The position numbers and the translations under genes are program-made. From positions 1-13,917 of the forward strand of contig NWUY0303933113.1 in the NCBI GenBank assembly GCA_004151065.3: a stretch of 13,917 nucleotides of DNA, in the 5' to 3' direction. Source of the DNA: Larix sibirica. Its lineage: Eukaryota > Streptophyta > Pinopsida > Pinales > Pinaceae. Positions 10,178-13,917 of the stretch are shown here, piece by piece; position 1 is the stretch's first letter, and each line of letters opens with the position of its first letter. Under the pieces are notes generated by a model. It was not told the DNA's origin. It did no database searches and saw nothing but the letters and a program-made list of their open reading frames with translations.

Positions 10178-10536
10178 GTCAGCATTCAGTTTTGCAAGGC
10201 TGCACGTTTCATCCATGTGTCATGAACAAATCAGACATTTTGGGAAGCGACTCCACATAGAAGGCTCGAGATCACTGCAGAGGTTCCTAATTATCCTAGC
10301 TCGTTTTCTGTAAAGTTAGCAGGTGCCTGTTGAGGCCTTGGGTGTGTTGGAAGTGATTGAGGCAACAACGCATAAAGAGAAAACCCGGCCTAAAAGGCTT
10401 CAAATAACCCTACGCAAGGATTACCCTATCCCTAAGCTGTTTGGTAAAGCTGACTCTTACGGATATCAGGCCTCCACTGGCTCTGTGTGGGTGATCCAAA
10501 TGGATCTTTCCTCTTAATGAGGAAGATGTGAAAATC
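10178..10536. other. Region with an isolated short ORF (10323-10517, +), unassigned
   Basis: A 64-codon frame with a GTG start lies at 10323-10517 on the + strand. It encodes a basic, Pro-containing peptide with no motif I recognise. It is in a different frame from pseudogene C and has no visible promoter context. It is equally likely to be a chance frame or the remnant of a downstream exon or element part. No RNA gene is seen here. Confidence 0.3.
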
Positions 10537-11232
10537 TGTTCAATAAGAAACAAAATAAAAGCGGAAAGAGAACAAAAATTATTAAATCTAACTTAACTGA
10601 ACTAGATCTAAGAATGTGATTTAGGATCCAGAACAATCAAATCTGTAAGTTTAAGCAAATATTATTATTGATCGATGGAAACAAAGATTAGATCTAACAT
10701 CACTTAGCTTCAATCAAAACAAAGAAGTAAAAACCAATTTGTTTAAATTTAAAGTTTTCAATTATTTAACTGTTCTGTAGCTGATATGTCAATTAACAAA
10801 TTAAAATATAAATATTAACAAAAGAATGACTGCTTTATAATTGTTCAACATGAAATGATATTGATCAAGCAAAAACATTTACTGATACATAACCTGCATA
10901 TAAATATTATGATGAAACATCAACACAAAGATCTATATTAATTATAAATAAACAATACAAAACATGACGATTAAATACGTGACCGAAATAAGGAACCAGA
11001 ATGCATCAAGCAAACTTAATACACATAACAAAAGAAAGGAAAGGAAGCTGACTGAATTGCATTAAAGATTGTAAAACACTACAACTCTCCAAAGTACAAA
11101 AGGTCTCCAAGTATTTCCCTCGATGATTTTTCCCCTTGGTTCCAACCCCCTCATCATGAGACTTCAATCCCTTTAAATAATAATTACAAAATAGTTACAA
11201 AGGACAAATCTCCCATGAAAATAGGGATTACA
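10537..11232 (-). repeat. Candidate LTR downstream of pseudogene A
   Basis: On the minus strand, directly after the stop of pseudogene A, a 696-base AT-rich block begins TGTAATCCC and ends TTGAACA. This gives a TGT...ACA pair of ends. Inside are a TATA-like TTATTTAAAGGG (about 11176-11187 on the + strand) and, about 110 bases further on, TTTAATGCAATTCAGT, which resembles the polyadenylation region of plant LTRs. Position, size and signal order fit a 3' LTR read in the same direction as pseudogene A. The matching 5' LTR, primer-binding site and a clear polypurine tract are not in view, so the ends are provisional. It could instead be the 3' UTR and flank of A. Confidence 0.35.
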
Positions 11233-11242
11233 AAATATTGTT

Positions 11243-13917
11243 TCAGGATTTTCCAAGGGCATATTGCCACTTGGAAAATACATATAGGAGATCATCTACA
11301 TCCTTATACTGAGCATGCTGCAGCTGTAGTTGTGCTTTGCAGATATAGTCCTCAATCTCTTTACTCTTAGTCTTTGACCACTCCCGTAGATAAACATTGA
11401 TCTTCATTCCCAAAGCAACGGGTGTCTCAACCAACTCCTTGAGATCTGTAATCTGAATCTGTGAGAGCTGCTCGATATCTATAATCTGAATCTGTGAGAG
11501 CTGCTCGAGATTTGTAATCTGAATCTGTGAGAGCTGCTCGATCTGCTCCTTGGATTTTTGATGTTTTTCTTCAACCTGTTGAATCATAAGCTTAGGAGGA
11601 AGGGTAGTCTCGATCTCGGTCATAACAGAAAAAACTATCATGCCAAGCAAACTGTCAGAAGCCAACCACCTTTTTATGCAAGTCTTCTAACATTCTTCAA
11701 TGGTTGTTTCAACAATGTCACAAGAATTATCCCAGGATTCCAAAGAGAACTTGATTCTCCTCAGTTTGAGTTTATCCAAAATAGGGATTTATGCAGGCCT
11801 GTCCTTCATATATTTTTTCCAATCAATGACATCTTCAAGGGCTTTGGCAGCATCAATTCTCCTTTGATTATGATCTGACAGAAGATCTAAGCAATGTTCA
11901 AAAGAATTAAAGACTTCCTGAATATCATCCAAGCCCTGAAAGAATTCGGTTAACAAATTTATGAAATCATCATTTATTCTCAAAGCGAATTCTTGAATCT
12001 CTTCCTTAGAAAATTGTGAAAATGAAGAGGCAGCAGGAGTAGATTGTGAGGCTTCCAACTGTTTCTCAAGAGCCATCAGCTTTTCATCATACTGTACATT
12101 CTGACTTTGGGCTTCTGAAAGCTGGTGTTTAAGATCCTCATTCAAGGATTGCATCTTTTGAAGTTGATCTTCATAATCATCCTTCAATCTCTGCAACTGA
12201 GATTGAAGATCTTCATTTGTTCGAACCTGTTCCTACTTGAGATTTTGCAGTTCTTGCTCCTTCATCTCAATTTCTTTATTAAGAGATGTAACAGAATCGT
12301 AGTTAGCCTCTGTAAAGGCTCCGATAGCTACAGTTGTTTCAAGAGCTTCACGTTTTTCATCTGTGGAAGTCCTTTTCCATATAACCTGATTTGGGATAGT
12401 GCCCTACACTAAAGTCCCTTCTTTGGCTCTTTTAGAACCCTTTTTCACTACAGCCCTTTCTGACTTGCTCCAAAATTACTCTCCAAGAGAGACCACTACA
12501 TCTTCTCCAAAATCTGCTACTTCTTCCATAGGAGATGTAGACACTGGTGGAACTGTGACCAAAGACACAGGTTGAGACACAACAGGGGTTGGAATTGGCA
12601 TAGTTATTTGGGGAATGGAAATGGATGGCGTTACAACATTTGAGGCTGAAGGAGTAGGAATGGAAGTGGTGGATGAAGCGATAGACTCTGAAGGTGCAGC
12701 AGAGACTTGAATTACAACTGGATCTAGGGAAGTTTCAACATGGGTAACAAGTTGATGAATTGATGTGGATTGAGGAGCTGCAAGATCTGATGATGAGATA
12801 GAAGGCAAACTAGTAGGGATGGTGATAGGTGAAGAGGTTGTCACAGCAGTAGAAGTGATGATTTCAGGGAAACAATCATCAATAACCAAATTTTCCAGTG
12901 GATCAGAAGAAGTCTGAGAAATTGGAGTGTCTTCTGGTAGGCTAACAGGGATAGCAATTGGACATGAAAATTTGGTAGGAAGTGATTCATCTTCTAAATC
13001 ACTGTCTTCAATATGCATTATTGTAACTTTCGCCACTGGCCTTTTGGTCTTCTGCTTCTTGACTGGAGGAGTTAGAGTTACAGTTTGTGTTTCAAGTGCA
13101 GAGCTCATCATTGCCAAACTCTTCTTCATTTCCTCTACTGATTTGATGAGAGCATTCAGATTGGCTAGAGGTTGGGGCTGTTGAGTATCCTTGACTGGAG
13201 CTTTCCCTTTGTCATATGTTGGATAGGTCAACATCAAAGGAGTGCTAGCTTGTGTTTTATGTGCTTCTTTCTCCACTAACTCTTTCTGAGTTCTTTCCTC
13301 GACTGACAGTTCAAGCTTTCTATACTGCAATACTTTAATCTTGATCTCTTGCTGGTACTGGTGTAAGAAATTATTCTCTTCTTGAGAAGTGACTCTATTC
13401 AATACCTCATTGAAAGAATTGGAACCCTCATAAATGAAATCATCAGGAGCAGTTTGATGCACATAAGTACTTTTGACGTGTTCCTAAGTGAAATGATTGG
13501 CCAAAAAGGACTTTGGATCATGCATCCTCCCAGGGGCTTCCCCAAGCTTCAAGGTTGTTGTTCTTTTCCCAAGCAAGGTTGCATGGGTAGAGTTCTGAAT
13601 TACTAATGACCCAAGGGTAAGGGGAAACTTAGGCCACCCTCTTCTTTTAGCTCCAGTTAACCTAGGGAATACACCATCAACCACAGTTTGAAAAGAGATG
13701 TCTTCCAACACCATCCTGTCAGGTACAATTCTGGGTAACAAATGAGCTGTGTTACTACCCCAGACTCTGATATAAGAAAAGTATTCTCCCACATACCTAT
13801 CTCCCATTGTGGAAATTAAGGCCTTAGCTTGAGTTGAAAAAGTGGGAGCATCTTCCTTGAAGATCTTCTGATAAAGGGAGCATAGGAAATGGTCACATAT
13901 GTCATAAATGAGAGGTA
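11243..13917 (-). pseudogene. Pseudogene A: single ~890-codon frame with coiled coil, N-terminus beyond window
   Basis: One minus strand frame stays open from the window edge to a TGA at 11243-11245, apart from six in-frame stops: 13484 (TAG), 12476 (TAA), 12404 (TAG), 12233 (TAG), 11789 (TAA) and 11687 (TAG). No frameshift is needed across 2.67 kb. In order, it has a globular N-part (13917-13390) with motifs such as YFSYIRVWGSNTAHLLPR and KFPLTLGSLVIQN, then a Gln/Glu-rich helix (about 13380-13250). A basic patch, KKQKTKRP (about 13040-13069), is a candidate nuclear localisation signal. An acidic stretch and a Ser/Thr/Pro/Val-rich linker (about 12960-12480) follow, then a long coiled coil (about 12300-12040) and a helical region. 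A three-fold 11-residue repeat (11441-11539) precedes the C-terminal helix. No catalytic motif is visible. The family is not recognised with certainty. A gag-like or extra structural ORF of an LTR element is the inference, supported by the LTR-like block just downstream. Confidence 0.6.
11441..11539 (-). repeat. Three tandem 33-bp units inside pseudogene A
   Basis: Units at 11441-11473, 11474-11506 and 11507-11539 differ by only a few bases. In the reading frame of pseudogene A each encodes an 11-residue unit close to EQLSQIQITDL. The period is a multiple of three, so the frame is kept. Eleven-residue (hendecad) periodicity is compatible with a coiled coil, in line with the surrounding helical sequence. 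Confidence 0.93.

Noticed and set aside
6867-13486. Stop codons reassigned to Gln (a ciliate-like code), which would make A and B intact
   Set aside because: B also has TGA stops and a frameshift, and the LINE has stops at Trp positions plus two frameshifts. The LINE type is plant-like. Decay explains everything with fewer assumptions.
11558-13606. Plus strand frames opposite pseudogene A
   Set aside because: Composition mirrors the coiled-coil and Ser/Thr-rich coding strand. They are antisense shadows.

Overview
The window looks like a gene-poor, repeat-packed stretch of a plant nuclear genome. The evidence is plant-type LINE ORF2 fragments with a C-terminal RNase H, AT-rich spacers, no compact operon-like genes, and long reading frames broken by nonsense codons. 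A large gymnosperm (conifer-like) genome is my best guess for the host, but this is inference from the style of the repeats. I see no intact host gene, tRNA, rRNA or CRISPR array.

Layout. (1) 2-3345 (+): the 3' two thirds of a LINE ORF2 covering a linker, reverse transcriptase, zf-RVT zinc knuckle and RNase H. It is followed by a 3' UTR ending in a short A-run near 3643. Two frameshifts and four in-frame stops kill it, but its catalytic residues are still readable. (2) 4732-4131 (-): a 5'-truncated second LINE, reduced to the ORF2 C-terminus with RNase H. It lies tail-to-tail with the first, and its 3' UTR runs to an A-run near 3742. (3) About 4736-6262: AT-rich spacer in which I find no gene. 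(4) 8717-6265 (-): pseudogene B, a long plant-repeat reading frame of about 815 codons. It has an N-terminal globular domain, a charged linker, a coiled coil and a C-terminal conserved-looking block. (5) About 9190-10177 (+): pseudogene C, an acidic stretch followed by a coiled coil, head-to-head with B. (6) 10537-11232: an AT-rich block that could be the 3' LTR of the next element. (7) 13917-11243 (-): pseudogene A, one reading frame of about 890 codons that runs off the window edge. It has a globular N-part, a basic patch, a Ser/Thr/Pro-rich linker, a long coiled coil, a three-fold 33-bp repeat and a C-terminal helical region.

The most interesting part is the set A, B and C: three different long frames with similar architecture, in both orientations. 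Almost every in-frame stop can be explained as a single C-to-T change in a Gln codon (or, less often, Arg or Trp). The frames themselves are nearly free of indels. I read them as dead members of a gag-like or accessory-ORF repeat family eroded by cytosine deamination. I do not recognise their families with certainty.
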